NCBI RefSeq assembly: GCF_026248825.1
Contig: NZ_CP110973.1
Span: forward strand, 3,801,001 to 3,865,000
Direction of reading: 5' to 3'
Length of the DNA stretch: 64,000 bases
DNA from: Larkinella insperata
GTDB lineage: Bacteria > Bacteroidota > Bacteroidia > Cytophagales > Spirosomataceae
Part shown: piece by piece, positions 17,053 to 26,253 of the stretch
How positions within the stretch are numbered: the first letter of the stretch is position 1
Layout of the letters: every line of letters starts with the position of its first letter
Notes under the pieces: model-generated
Seen by the model: only the letters and a program-made list of their open reading frames with translations
What the model was told of the DNA's origin: nothing
Databases searched by the model: none
Program-made: the position numbers and the translations under genes

Positions 17053-18762
17053 ATGAAAAAGATACTATCCATCGTCTTCTGCCTACTAACCGGAACGGCT
17101 TTCATTCAAAGTTGTAAAAACGACGACCTGCTCAACCTGCAAAATCCGCAGGCTTACAACCCCAGCGAAGTCTGGCGGGACCAGAACCTGGCGAATGCCT
17201 ATCTGGTCGATATCTACGCATCGCTGCCCGGCTGGCCGGTCAACCAGGGGGATTACGCCGACGAAAGCACCAACATCCTCGGTCCCGACTACGTAACTAC
17301 CTCCAACGCGGCTTTTAAGTACTGGCCCTATGCGACCATCCGGAAAATCAACATCCTGCTGACAGAAATCGACGGTGGCACCCTCCCCGAAGCGTTCAAA
17401 AACAGCCTCAAAGGGCAGGCTCATTTCCTGCGGGCCTTCCATTATTTCAAAGCCGTCGTCTACCACGGTGGTGTTCCCATTCTTGCCAAACCACAGCAGT
17501 TGACCGATTCGCTGAGCGTCGCCCGCAACTCGACGGCCGAGTGTTTTGCCTTCATTTTGCAGGACCTGGACAACGCCATCAAGATGCTGCCCGACAAGTT
17601 TACCGGCGCGGATTTTGGCCGGATGGACAAGGCGGTGGCGACGGCTTTTAAAGGTCGGGTGCAACTCTACAAAGCCAGTCCGCAGTTTAATCCATCCAAT
17701 CCGTACAGCAACAGTTTCTGGGCCGATGCCTACACGGCGACCAAAGCCGCCAAGACGTTTCTGGAAGGGCTGGGATACGGCCTGTACCCGGATTACGCGG
17801 GCATCTGGATGAACGAGCGCAACCAGGAGGGCGTCATGACGGTGATTTACCAGAATCCGGGCCGGGTAAACGGTCGGCAGGAACACTGCATTCGCCCGCT
17901 GGCGCAGTCTAAAAACTGCACCGGAGCCGACAATCCGGTCTGGGAGCTGGTGGCGCAGTATCCGATGAAAGATGGCAAACAGCCGGGCACTTCCGCCAAG
18001 TACCCGTACAACGTGCAAACCTTCTGGCAAAACCGCGACCCGCGCTTCGACGCCACCATCGCCTACAACGGCTCGGTATTTCCGCTCGGTGTCCGGGCCG
18101 ATTACCGGCTGTACACCGACCTGCAACTGGGCGGATTGATCGACGGCTTTGGCCCCGGTCAGCAGTACAACCGTTCGGGTTTTTACACCCGCAAAGGCGT
18201 TGATAATTCGCTGCCCCAGGCGCAGGTTGACCTGAACGCCGTTGATTGGGTTGAGATCCGATTCGCGGAGGTTCTGCTGAACTACGCCGAAGCCGCCAAC
18301 GAAACCGATCATCCGGACGAAGCCCTGGCGGTGTTGAAGCAAATCCGGCAGCGGGCCGGGATTGAAGCCGGAACGGACGGAATGTATGGCTTGAAAAGCG
18401 GCATGACCCGGACCGAACTGCGGGAGGCTATTTATCAGGAACGCTTTATCGAGTTTGCGTTTGAAGGAAAACGGTTCTGGGATTTGCGCCGGGCCCGGCG
18501 GCTGGCCGACCTGAACGGCAAAGTTAAGTCCGGTTTGCAGGCCCAGTTGAAGCCCGGTCTGGACCCCAACGACCGCTCGAAAGTGTTTCTGCCGACGGAC
18601 TTTACCTACACCGTTCGGGAGCTGATTATCAACGGACCCCGGCAGATGGTTTTGCCCGAGTCGTACTATTTTTTCCCAATCGCGCAGGACGAAATCGAAA
18701 AAAACCCGAACCTGCAGCAGAACAAGGATTGGGGCGGTACCTTCGACCCGACCCTGCGCTAA
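17053..18762 (+). CDS. RagB/SusD-family nutrient-uptake outer-membrane lipoprotein
   Basis: A 569-residue surface lipoprotein that caps the SusC transporter and captures its substrate. A lipoprotein signal with lipobox cysteine lies at about residue 21 (TGTAFIQSCKND). Further SusD features are the helical TPR-like core (HFLRAFHYFKAVVYHGGVP, WVEIRFAEVLLNYAEAANE, AIYQERFIEFAFEGKRFWDLRRARRL) and a C-terminal FFPIAQDEIEKNPNLQQN. The ends of family members are strongly conserved, and this one is full length. The gene follows susC by 11 bases, so the two are certainly co-transcribed. Confidence 0.95.
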   Translation: MKKILSIVFCLLTGTAFIQSCKNDDLLNLQNPQAYNPSEVWRDQNLANAYLVDIYASLPGWPVNQGDYADESTNILGPDYVTTSNAAFKYWPYATIRKINILLTEIDGGTLPEAFKNSLKGQAHFLRAFHYFKAVVYHGGVPILAKPQQLTDSLSVARNSTAECFAFILQDLDNAIKMLPDKFTGADFGRMDKAVATAFKGRVQLYKASPQFNPSNPYSNSFWADAYTATKAAKTFLEGLGYGLYPDYAGIWMNERNQEGVMTVIYQNPGRVNGRQEHCIRPLAQSKNCTGADNPVWELVAQYPMKDGKQPGTSAKYPYNVQTFWQNRDPRFDATIAYNGSVFPLGVRADYRLYTDLQLGGLIDGFGPGQQYNRSGFYTRKGVDNSLPQAQVDLNAVDWVEIRFAEVLLNYAEAANETDHPDEALAVLKQIRQRAGIEAGTDGMYGLKSGMTRTELREAIYQERFIEFAFEGKRFWDLRRARRLADLNGKVKSGLQAQLKPGLDPNDRSKVFLPTDFTYTVRELIINGPRQMVLPESYYFFPIAQDEIEKNPNLQQNKDWGGTFDPTLR

Positions 18763-18775
18763 CACCTGATTTCAC

Positions 18776-18803
18776 GCCGGGCCGCGGCACGCTGCGGTCC
18801 GGC
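18776..18803 (+). promoter_or_regulatory. Hairpin between susD and the hydrolase gene
   Basis: A 10-bp GC-rich stem with one G-T pair (gccgggccgc / gcggtccggc) and an 8-base loop sits in the 69-base gap. It is followed by caactttt. It could be a weak terminator or an attenuator that lowers expression of the downstream gene relative to susCD. Confidence 0.45.
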
Positions 18804-18831
18804 CAACTTTTCTCACCATTCCCGTTGCTCA

Positions 18832-21300
18832 ATGACCCATCTTATTGCTTATACTACCCGCTTGTCGCTGATCGTTGCCCTGCTGGCTTCTCTTTTGGGG
18901 CTGCGTGCTCCTTCGCCCACCGTTTTCACCACCGACTACCTACGGTTTAGCTTTGATCGCTCGGGCAACCTGTACAGCCTGACCGACAAGGCCACTTCCC
19001 GAGAGTATTTTCCCCAAGGCGAAACCGCGCCGTTGCTTTCGCTGATGAAGGATTCGGTAGCCATCAAACCGGTGTCGATGGAGTACAACGCGGGTAAGAA
19101 GAGAATCCTGCTGCGGTATCCGGGTGGGTACACGGCCACCGTGGCCGCCGAGAACAAAGGCCCTTACCTGCGCTTCGAACTGCTTTCACTGGCCCCCCGG
19201 AACGACGTCAGGCTGGTGCTCTGGGGGCCGTATCCAACCACCATCAACCAGCAGATTGGCGAAACTGTGGGCGTGGTGCACGACGGCTCGTTCGGCATCG
19301 GTATTCAGGCGCTGAACATCAAAACGCTGGGCGGTTATCCCACCTACGAAAACGACATCGATCCGGCGTACGATATTTTCCAGAGCGGTAGTCTGGTGGA
19401 TGTCGCCAGTGATCAGAAAGTGCTCTACCGGGGGCAGACCGCCAAACCCACACCGTTCGGCAGTGTGATTCAGGCGTATTGCCGCAACCGGTTCAGCGAC
19501 CGGGTGATTGCCAATTGGGACCACCCCAGCTACGTGGCTCCGGCTTTCAAAGACGGGGGCGTGATTGGTTCCAAAATCGCCCTCTGGGGCGCACCCGAAG
19601 CGCAGCTTTTGCCGGTGATTGAAAAGATTGAGCTGACCGAAGGATTGCCACACCCCGTCATCGATGGGGTGTGGGGCAAGCGAAATCCGGCGGCTTCGGC
19701 CTCGTACCTCATCATGGATTTTGGCGAACACAACGTCGCGGAAGCCATTGCCCTGACGCAGAAAGCCGGACTACGGTATTTTTACCACGGCGGTCCGTTT
19801 GAAAACTGGGGTCATTTTCAACTGAAAAAGGAAGAGTTTCCGAACAATTGGGCCAGCCTGCGGGCCTGCGTCGAAAAGGCGGAAGCCGCCGGGCTGCGGG
19901 TAGGGCTGCACACGCTGTCTAACTTTATCACCACGAATGACGCGTACGTGACGCCGGTGCCGGACAAGCGGCTGGCCAGCGTGGGCGCGAGTGTCCTGAC
20001 GGCTCCGGTGGACGAAAAAGCGACCCAACTCGTGATTCAGTCGCCGGAATTTTTCAACCAGATGAAAAACAACACCCTGAAAGCCGTGCTGGTAGGCAAT
20101 GAGATTATTCGTTACCGGGCGGTGTCGGAAAGCGCCCCCTGGACGTTGCTGGACTGCACGCGGGGAGCGTTCAAAACCAGTCCGCAAAGCCACCGGGCGG
20201 GCGACTCCATCCGCAAACTGATGGATCACGGCTACCAGGTTTTTCTGGCGGACTACGCCCTGCAAACCGAGATGGCGGGCACGCTGGCGAAACTTTACAA
20301 CGAAACCGGCCTGCGCCAGATCTCTTTCGACGGTCTGGAAGGCTGCTGGGCAACCGGCCTGGGCCAATACGGTCTGCAACTGTTTGTCAAGTCCTGGTAT
20401 GACCAGCTAAAACCGGAGCTGAAAGGGGCGGTCATCAACGACGCCAGCACCCCGGGGCATTACTTCTGGCACACGTTCACGCGCATGAATTGGGGGGAAC
20501 CCTGGTACGCCGGTTTTCGCGAAAGTCAGACGCAGTATCGGCTGAAAAATCAGGATTATTTTCGGCGGAATCTGATGCCGGGTATGCTGGGCTGGTTCAG
20601 CGTTAAGCCCGAAACCAGTCTGGAAGATCTGGAATGGATGCTGGCCCGGGCCACCGGTTTCGACGCCGGTTTCGGGCTGGCGACGTCGATGGATGCACTC
20701 CGCAAACACGGGTTTAGCGAAACGCTCTTAAACACCCTCAAAACCTGGGAAACGGCCCGCTTATCGGGTGCTTTCTCGGCGGAACAGAAGAATGAGTTAC
20801 GGGATATTAACCGGGAATTTCACCTGGAGAATGCGGGCGAGGGCACCTGGCGGCTGGTTCCGGTTCATCAGGCGTACCTCATACACGAGCAGAAAGTGCG
20901 GCAGCCCGGCGAACCCGTCGCTTCTACCTTTGACTTCAAGAATCCGTATCCAGAGCAACCCCTGCGGTTTACCCTCCACCTGACCGGCGGGGAAAAAGGG
21001 ACGAGCTCGTCGCTGGAAAATCCGGTGATTGAAATCAACAGCCACCACCGCATCGAATTGCCGTTTGCGCTGGAAGAAGGCCAGATTGTGCAGTGTGATG
21101 GAAAAGCCGTCAACCTGCTGAGCAGCCAGTGGCAGCTGCTCAAAACCGTGCCGCTTTCGGCGGGAATTCCCAAAATCATCCGGGGGCAGAATACCATCCG
21201 GGTTGATGGTCAGTTCCGGGGTTCAAAAACGGCCTCGGCCAAAATGGAGGTGCGGTCGGTGGGGGAAGCCGTGGCCGTTAAAAAGGCGGCTGGTCAGTAA
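18832..21300 (+). CDS. Secreted putative glycoside hydrolase of unassigned family
   Basis: An 822-residue exported protein with a hydrophobic N-terminal signal (LSLIVALLASLLGLRAPS). I do not recognise a named family. Residues about 30-270 look like an N-terminal beta-sandwich (YLRFSFDRSGNLYSLTDKAT, FGIGIQALNIKTLGGYP). About 285-620 read like a TIM barrel (ASYLIMDFGEHNVAEAIALT, GLRYFYHGGPFENWGHF, AAGLRVGLHTLSNFI). A strand ending ISFDGLEGCW offers acidic residues typical of a retaining glycosidase nucleophile. A C-terminal beta region follows. The three-part plan recalls clan GH-D/GH31/GH97-type enzymes, which is inference only. As the last gene of the sigma/FecR/SusCD unit it probably degrades the imported glycan. 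A strong terminator closes the unit. Confidence 0.6.
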   Translation: MTHLIAYTTRLSLIVALLASLLGLRAPSPTVFTTDYLRFSFDRSGNLYSLTDKATSREYFPQGETAPLLSLMKDSVAIKPVSMEYNAGKKRILLRYPGGYTATVAAENKGPYLRFELLSLAPRNDVRLVLWGPYPTTINQQIGETVGVVHDGSFGIGIQALNIKTLGGYPTYENDIDPAYDIFQSGSLVDVASDQKVLYRGQTAKPTPFGSVIQAYCRNRFSDRVIANWDHPSYVAPAFKDGGVIGSKIALWGAPEAQLLPVIEKIELTEGLPHPVIDGVWGKRNPAASASYLIMDFGEHNVAEAIALTQKAGLRYFYHGGPFENWGHFQLKKEEFPNNWASLRACVEKAEAAGLRVGLHTLSNFITTNDAYVTPVPDKRLASVGASVLTAPVDEKATQLVIQSPEFFNQMKNNTLKAVLVGNEIIRYRAVSESAPWTLLDCTRGAFKTSPQSHRAGDSIRKLMDHGYQVFLADYALQTEMAGTLAKLYNETGLRQISFDGLEGCWATGLGQYGLQLFVKSWYDQLKPELKGAVINDASTPGHYFWHTFTRMNWGEPWYAGFRESQTQYRLKNQDYFRRNLMPGMLGWFSVKPETSLEDLEWMLARATGFDAGFGLATSMDALRKHGFSETLLNTLKTWETARLSGAFSAEQKNELRDINREFHLENAGEGTWRLVPVHQAYLIHEQKVRQPGEPVASTFDFKNPYPEQPLRFTLHLTGGEKGTSSSLENPVIEINSHHRIELPFALEEGQIVQCDGKAVNLLSSQWQLLKTVPLSAGIPKIIRGQNTIRVDGQFRGSKTASAKMEVRSVGEAVAVKKAAGQ

Positions 21301-21320
21301 ATTGGCTGTCGAGTTTCAGA

Positions 21321-21358
21321 ACGAGCCGTCTGCCCGCAAGCAGACGGCTCGTTTTTTT
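21321..21358 (+). terminator. Rho-independent terminator
   Basis: A perfect 12-bp GC-rich stem (acgagccgtctg / cagacggctcgt) with an 8-base loop is followed by a run of seven T. It ends the sigma-fecR-susCD-hydrolase transcript 20 bases after its last stop codon. Confidence 0.92.
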
Positions 21359-21557
21359 AATATCACCCAAATTGCGGGAGGCTTTGCGGTTGGTTATCTT
21401 GCATCTTAGTCTAAAAACGAAAGTGGAAGCAAATTGGACGGAGTTTCGGATAAATCCCAGAATGTTTTTTACTAATCGGTGATTTTCCGAATCCATACGG
21501 TGAAGGGCCGCTATTTCGTTTAATTTGAACCGTATAACTCTTTATTAACAAACAAAC

Positions 21558-23198
21558 TTGAACCGTCGAGATTTTCTTCAATGGAGCGGCCTGGGTGCGG
21601 GCGCAATCCTGTTGCCCGGCAGCACGGTTTTCGGTCGCTCGGTGGCGCCGGAAGCGCTGCTGGAACCCGGTGTGGATGTGGCTGTTAAAAAACGCCTGGC
21701 CGACGCGGCCCTGAATGCCGCCAAATCCAAAGGGGCGAGCTATACCGATGTTCGCATTGGCCGGTATCTGCGGCAATTTGTGACAACGCGTGAGGATAAA
21801 GTACAAAACATTGTCAACACCGAATCCTACGGGGTGGGCGTGCGCGTCATTGTGGATGGCTGCTGGGGATTTGCGGCCGTGGTGGATGCCAAAAATGAAG
21901 CCCAAACGGCCAAAGCCGCCGAAGAAGCCGTGGCCATTGCCAGAGCCAACGCCCGGCTAATGAAACAACCCGTGCAACTCGCTCCGCAAAAAGGTTTTGG
22001 CGAAGTAAGCTGGAAAGCGCCGATCAAAAAAAACGCCTTTGAAGTCCCCATCAAGGAAAAGGTCGATTTGCTGCTGTCGGTCAACGACGCTGCCCTAAAA
22101 AACGGGGCCAATTACGTTAACTCGGTCTTGTTCATGGTCAACGAGCAGAAGTATTTTGCTTCGTCGGACGGTTCCTACATCGATCAGGACATTCACCGCA
22201 TCTGGCCCACCTTTACCGTCACGTCCATCGATCCAAAATCCGGCAAGTTTGAGACGCGGGGTGAACTGAGCGCGCCAATGGGCATGGGGTACGATTACCT
22301 GCAAGTGAATCCGGGCGATAAAATTACCGGTATTACGACCCGCTACAACAAAGGGTACGACATGCTGGAAGACGTGACGGCCGCGGCCCGGCAAGCTAAG
22401 GAAAAGCTCACCGCCAAGTCGGTTGAAGCCGGAAAATACGACCTGATTCTGGACCCGTCGCACCTCTGGCTGACCATTCACGAATCCGTTGGGCACCCGC
22501 TGGAGCTGGACCGCGTGCTGGGCTACGAAGCCAACTTTGCCGGAACGTCTTTTGCCACGCTGGACAAGTGGAAAACTAAAAACTTTAATTACGGCAGCAA
22601 GCCGGTCAACCTCTTTGCCGATAAAACGCAGGAAGGCTCGCTGGGCGCGGTCGGCTGGGACGACGAGGGCGTCAAAACCAAGCAGTGGGATCTGGTCAAG
22701 GACGGTACGCTGGTCAACTACCAGGCCATTCGCGATCAGGTGCACATCATTGGCGAAAACGAGTCGCAAGGCTGCTGTTACGCCGATAGCTGGGGGTCGG
22801 TGCAGTTTCAACGAATGGCCAACGTCTCGCTGGCTCCGGGCAAAACCCCGCTGTCGGTGGACGACATGATCAAGGATGTCAAAAAAGGCATTTACATCAT
22901 CGGCGACGGTTCGTTCTCGATTGACCAGCAGCGTTACAACTTCCAGTTTGGCGGGCAGTTGTTCTATGAAATTAAGGACGGCAAAATCGCGGGGATGTTA
23001 AAAGACGTTGCCTACCAGTCGAATACGCAGGAGTTCTGGAATTCGTGTACCCAGATTTGCGACGAGAAAGATTACCGGCTCGGCGGCTCGTTCTTCGACG
23101 GCAAGGGCCAGCCGATGCAGGTGAGCGCCGTATCGCACGGCAGTTCGACCGCCCGTTTTAACGGAGTTAACGTCATCAATACCGCACGGAAGATTTAA
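21558..23198 (+). CDS. tldD: TldD-family metallopeptidase with Tat signal (copy 2)
   Basis: A 546-residue paralogue of the TldD protein at 8587, collinear over its length. It starts at a TTG: no in-frame ATG lies near, and the twin-arginine signal begins at the next codon (NRRDFLQWSGLGAGAILLPG). The zinc motif HESVGH is intact (His308-His313). Near-identical blocks with copy 1 include GSYIDQDIHRIWPTFTV, YQAIRDQVHIIGENES and DDVAYQSNTQEFWNSC-like runs. The predicted role is a periplasmic metal-dependent peptidase working with the TldE-like subunit 12 bases downstream. It is the first gene of the run that continues into DUF4159/MoxR/DUF58/BatA genes. Confidence 0.92.
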   Translation: MNRRDFLQWSGLGAGAILLPGSTVFGRSVAPEALLEPGVDVAVKKRLADAALNAAKSKGASYTDVRIGRYLRQFVTTREDKVQNIVNTESYGVGVRVIVDGCWGFAAVVDAKNEAQTAKAAEEAVAIARANARLMKQPVQLAPQKGFGEVSWKAPIKKNAFEVPIKEKVDLLLSVNDAALKNGANYVNSVLFMVNEQKYFASSDGSYIDQDIHRIWPTFTVTSIDPKSGKFETRGELSAPMGMGYDYLQVNPGDKITGITTRYNKGYDMLEDVTAAARQAKEKLTAKSVEAGKYDLILDPSHLWLTIHESVGHPLELDRVLGYEANFAGTSFATLDKWKTKNFNYGSKPVNLFADKTQEGSLGAVGWDDEGVKTKQWDLVKDGTLVNYQAIRDQVHIIGENESQGCCYADSWGSVQFQRMANVSLAPGKTPLSVDDMIKDVKKGIYIIGDGSFSIDQQRYNFQFGGQLFYEIKDGKIAGMLKDVAYQSNTQEFWNSCTQICDEKDYRLGGSFFDGKGQPMQVSAVSHGSSTARFNGVNVINTARKI

Positions 23199-23210
23199 AA
23201 GAGAACCACA

Positions 23211-24548
23211 ATGGCAGTTATATTATCCGAAGCAGAAGCTAAAGCGTTGCTTCAGAAGGTACTAAGTTATTCGAAAGCCGACGAGTGCGAAGTAAACCTA
23301 TCGGGCGAGGAGCGGGGAAACATCCGTTATGCCCGGAATGAGGTTTCGACGAGTGGCGCGATGATTAACCAGAATTTACAGGTTCAGTCATCGTTCGGAA
23401 AGAAATCGGGGGTAGCCACCATCGACGAATTTGACGATGCTTCGCTGGAGAAAGTGGTGCGTCGGGCCGAGGAACTGGCCCAGCTAGCTCCCGAAAATCC
23501 GGAGCACGTGGGCGTGCTGGGGCCGCAGCAATACCAGAAAACCAACGGCTATTTCGAGTCGACGGCCAAAATCACCCCCGCCACCCGGGCCGAGGCCGTG
23601 GCCAAAAGTCTGGAAGCATCGGGGAATCAGAAGCTGGCAGCCGCCGGTTTTCTGGACGATTACCGGGGCTATTCGGCCATGATGAACTCGAAGGGCTTGT
23701 TTGCCTACTACCCGAGCACAAACGTGAATTTTTCGCTGACAGTCCGCACCGACGACGGGACGGGGTCGGGCTACGTGACGCGCGGCTACAGCGATTTTTC
23801 AAAGCTCGACACCGCAGCGGCCAGCAAGATTGCCGTTCAGAAATGCCTTGGTTCGGTGGGCGCGAAGGCGCTCGAACCGGGTAAATACACCGTTATTCTG
23901 GAACCAACGGCGGCCGCGGTGCTGCTCGAAAACATCTTTTTCAGCATGGACGCCCGCAGCGCCGACGAAGGCCGTTCGTTTCTGAGCAAACCCGGCGGCA
24001 AGACCAAGCTGGGCGAGAAAATTGTGGACGAACGCGTCACGATTTATTCGGACCCAACGCACCCGGACCTGCCCGCTTCACCGTGGTCGGGCGATGGTCG
24101 GGCGCAGGAGAAAACCAACTGGATTGAGAAAGGCGTGGTGAAAAACATGGCCTACTCGCGGTATTGGGCGCAGAAGAAGGGCGTCAAGGCCGTGCCGTAT
24201 CCCAACAACGTCATCATGGCGGGCGGAACAGCCTCGCTGGCCGATATGATCAAGAGCACGCAACGCGGCATTCTGGTGACCAAACTCTGGTACATCCGCT
24301 CGGTGGATCCGCAAACGCTCTTACTGACGGGCCTGACCCGCGACGGGACGTTCTACATCGAAAACGGCAAAATTAAGCACCCGGTCAAGAACTTCCGGTT
24401 CAACGAAAGTCCGGTCATCATGCTCAACAACCTCGAAGCGCTGGGCAAGCCGGAGCGCGTGGTCAGCACCGAATCGGATGCCAATTACCTGATTCCGCCG
24501 ATGAAAATCCGGGAGTTTACGTTTAGTAGTCTTTCGGACGCAGTTTAG
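23211..24548 (+). CDS. pmbA: TldE/PmbA-like protease partner (copy 2)
   Basis: A 445-residue paralogue of the protein at 10254, lacking HExxxH and lacking a signal peptide. Shared family blocks are RGNIRYARNEVSTSG, PGKYTVILEPTAAAVLLENI, VKNMAYSRYWAQKKGVKAVP and FRFNESPVIMLNNLEALGKP. Its C-terminus IPPMKIREFTFSSLSDAV is almost identical to the end of copy 1. It would complete a TldD/TldE heterodimer with the preceding gene. The stop is followed by a long hairpin repeat and then the DUF4159 gene. Confidence 0.88.
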   Translation: MAVILSEAEAKALLQKVLSYSKADECEVNLSGEERGNIRYARNEVSTSGAMINQNLQVQSSFGKKSGVATIDEFDDASLEKVVRRAEELAQLAPENPEHVGVLGPQQYQKTNGYFESTAKITPATRAEAVAKSLEASGNQKLAAAGFLDDYRGYSAMMNSKGLFAYYPSTNVNFSLTVRTDDGTGSGYVTRGYSDFSKLDTAAASKIAVQKCLGSVGAKALEPGKYTVILEPTAAAVLLENIFFSMDARSADEGRSFLSKPGGKTKLGEKIVDERVTIYSDPTHPDLPASPWSGDGRAQEKTNWIEKGVVKNMAYSRYWAQKKGVKAVPYPNNVIMAGGTASLADMIKSTQRGILVTKLWYIRSVDPQTLLLTGLTRDGTFYIENGKIKHPVKNFRFNESPVIMLNNLEALGKPERVVSTESDANYLIPPMKIREFTFSSLSDAV

Positions 24549-24556
24549 ATTTTAAA

Positions 24557-24625
24557 GTTGTTTCGCAGAGTTTAGCGGAGCCTCTGCTCACCTCTGATGT
24601 TCTCCGCTTAACTCTGCGAAACAAC
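24557..24625. repeat. Long inverted repeat, copy A of an intergenic hairpin family
   Basis: Arms at 24557-24580 and 24602-24625 (24 bases each) pair with one mismatch around a 21-base loop. The arm contains ttgtttcgcagagttt. A related hairpin lies at 26254-26342, so this is a dispersed element. It lies inside the tldE-DUF4159 gap. Confidence 0.8.
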
Positions 24626-24656
24626 TCTTTTAATACTCAACTTCATCAACCTGATT

Positions 24657-25274
24657 TTGAAACCATTCTTTTTCACGCGCATCCAGTATACCTCCGGCGA
24701 TTGGGATACGGACCAGCGAATGCCCTCCAACCTGCTGCATTCCCTGGTTCAGTACACCACCATTCCGGTGGATGAGAAAGAACGGATTGTTCAACTGACC
24801 AGTAACCAGATTTTTAAAAGTCCGTTCTGCTACCTGAGCGGACACAAGCTGGTGGAATTTTCGGCGCAGGAGCGGGAGCACTTCAAACGTTACGTGCAGA
24901 ACGGCGGGTTTGTGTTCGTCGACGACTGCAACCACGATATCGACGGCCTGTTTGCCAAATCGTTTGAGCAGGAAATGGCCCGCACGTTTGGCCCGAAAGC
25001 CCTGCAGAAAATCCCCAACACCCACCCGCTTTACCAGAGTTTTTTTCAATTCAACGAAGGGCCGCCCACCACCACGTTCGAGCTGAACGGCTGGGGCGAC
25101 GACCTGGTGCACGATTACCTCAAAGCCATCTCGATCAACGGACGCATCGGCGTTCTCTACAGCAACAAGGATTACGGTTGTGAATGGGATTACGACTTTC
25201 GCAACAAACGTTTTCTGGCCGAAGACAACACCAAATTTGGGGTCAATATTGTTACCTACGCATTAACCGCTTAG
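24657..25274 (+). CDS. DUF4159 domain protein
   Basis: A 205-residue protein made of one DUF4159 domain. The TTG start gives MKPFFFTRIQYTSGDWDTDQ, the usual opening of the family; the next methionine is 21 residues in and would cut conserved sequence. Further family blocks are FKSPFCYLSGHKLVEFSAQE, GGFVFVDDCNHD and RIGVLYSNKDYGCEWDYD. The fold resembles a class I glutamine-amidotransferase/ThuA-like domain without obvious catalytic residues (inference). No signal peptide is visible, unlike some relatives. It is regularly found next to MoxR/DUF58/BatA genes, and here the MoxR gene starts only 3 bases after its stop. Molecular function is unknown. Confidence 0.85.
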   Translation: MKPFFFTRIQYTSGDWDTDQRMPSNLLHSLVQYTTIPVDEKERIVQLTSNQIFKSPFCYLSGHKLVEFSAQEREHFKRYVQNGGFVFVDDCNHDIDGLFAKSFEQEMARTFGPKALQKIPNTHPLYQSFFQFNEGPPTTTFELNGWGDDLVHDYLKAISINGRIGVLYSNKDYGCEWDYDFRNKRFLAEDNTKFGVNIVTYALTA

Positions 25275-25277
25275 CTA

Positions 25278-26252
25278 TTGGAAACCAAGGAACTGACGCA
25301 TTATAAAACACTCGTTGCCAAGCTTCCGCACCTGAAAAGAGAAATCGGGAAAGTGATTGTTGGGCAGGAGGAAGCCATTGACCAAATCCTGATTGCCCTG
25401 CTGGCGGGTGGCCACTGCCTGCTGGAAGGGGTGCCCGGACTGGCCAAGACGCTGATGGTGAAAACGATGGCCGATGCGCTGGACATGGACTTTAAGCGCA
25501 TCCAGTTTACGCCCGATCTGATGCCGGGTGATATTGTCGGTACGGAAGTGCTGGAAGAAGATCACGAAACCGGCCGGAAATTCTTTAAATTCAACCGGGG
25601 GCCGATTTTTGCCAACGTGGTGCTGGCCGACGAAATTAACCGGACTCCGCCCAAAACCCAGGCGGCTCTGCTGGAGGCCATGCAGGAATACAAGGTGACC
25701 TACGGCGGTACCGACTACGAACTGCCCCGGCCATTCCTGATCATTGCCACCCAGAACCCCATCGAACAGGCTGGCACCTACCCGCTGCCGGAAGCCCAGC
25801 TCGACCGGTTTTTGCTCTACATCAAACTCAGCTACCCGTCGGAACAGGAGGAACTAAACGTTCTGAAAAGCACCACCGGAACCGCGCGACCGGTGTTGCA
25901 AACCGTCCTGACCGGGCAGGAAATTGCGGATTTGCAAACCCTGACGCGGCAGGTGCACATCAGCGACGAGTTGATCGGCTTTATCAACAAGCTCGTGCGG
26001 GCGACGCGCCCCGAAAGCAGCTCGTCGGCGTTTGTCAAACAGTGGTGCGACTGGGGGGCCGGCCCCCGGGCGGGGCAGGCCCTGGTGCTGTGTTCCAAAG
26101 CCCGGGCGGTGCTGCACGAACGGTTTTCGGTGGTTCCGGAGGATATCCAGACGCTGGCTTACCCGATTCTGCGCCACCGCATCGCCCTGAACTTCCGCGC
26201 CGAAGCAGAAAGCGTGACGACGGATCAGGTCATTAGGGAATTAATAAAGTGA
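25278..26252 (+). CDS. MoxR-family AAA+ ATPase
   Basis: A 324-residue AAA+ ATPase of the MoxR group. It starts at TTG (25278). Walker A is EGVPGLAKT (near residues 55-63), Walker B is VVLADEINRTPPKTQAALLEAMQE, and sensor 1 is LIIATQNPIEQAGTYPLPEAQLDRF. A C-terminal lid follows with AVLHERFSVVPEDIQTLAYPIL. MoxR proteins act as chaperones that help assemble or activate complexes, usually with VWA-domain partners encoded nearby. Here those partners are the DUF58 and BatA-like proteins downstream. Confidence 0.95.
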   Translation: METKELTHYKTLVAKLPHLKREIGKVIVGQEEAIDQILIALLAGGHCLLEGVPGLAKTLMVKTMADALDMDFKRIQFTPDLMPGDIVGTEVLEEDHETGRKFFKFNRGPIFANVVLADEINRTPPKTQAALLEAMQEYKVTYGGTDYELPRPFLIIATQNPIEQAGTYPLPEAQLDRFLLYIKLSYPSEQEELNVLKSTTGTARPVLQTVLTGQEIADLQTLTRQVHISDELIGFINKLVRATRPESSSSAFVKQWCDWGAGPRAGQALVLCSKARAVLHERFSVVPEDIQTLAYPILRHRIALNFRAEAESVTTDQVIRELIK

Positions 26253-26253
26253 G

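Noticed and set aside
17086..18765. Very long open frame (559 codons) on the minus strand opposite the SusD gene
   Set aside because: The composition is Arg/Gly/Val-rich with no recognisable motif, and the plus-strand frame is an unmistakable SusD. Long antisense frames are expected in GC-rich codon-biased genes.
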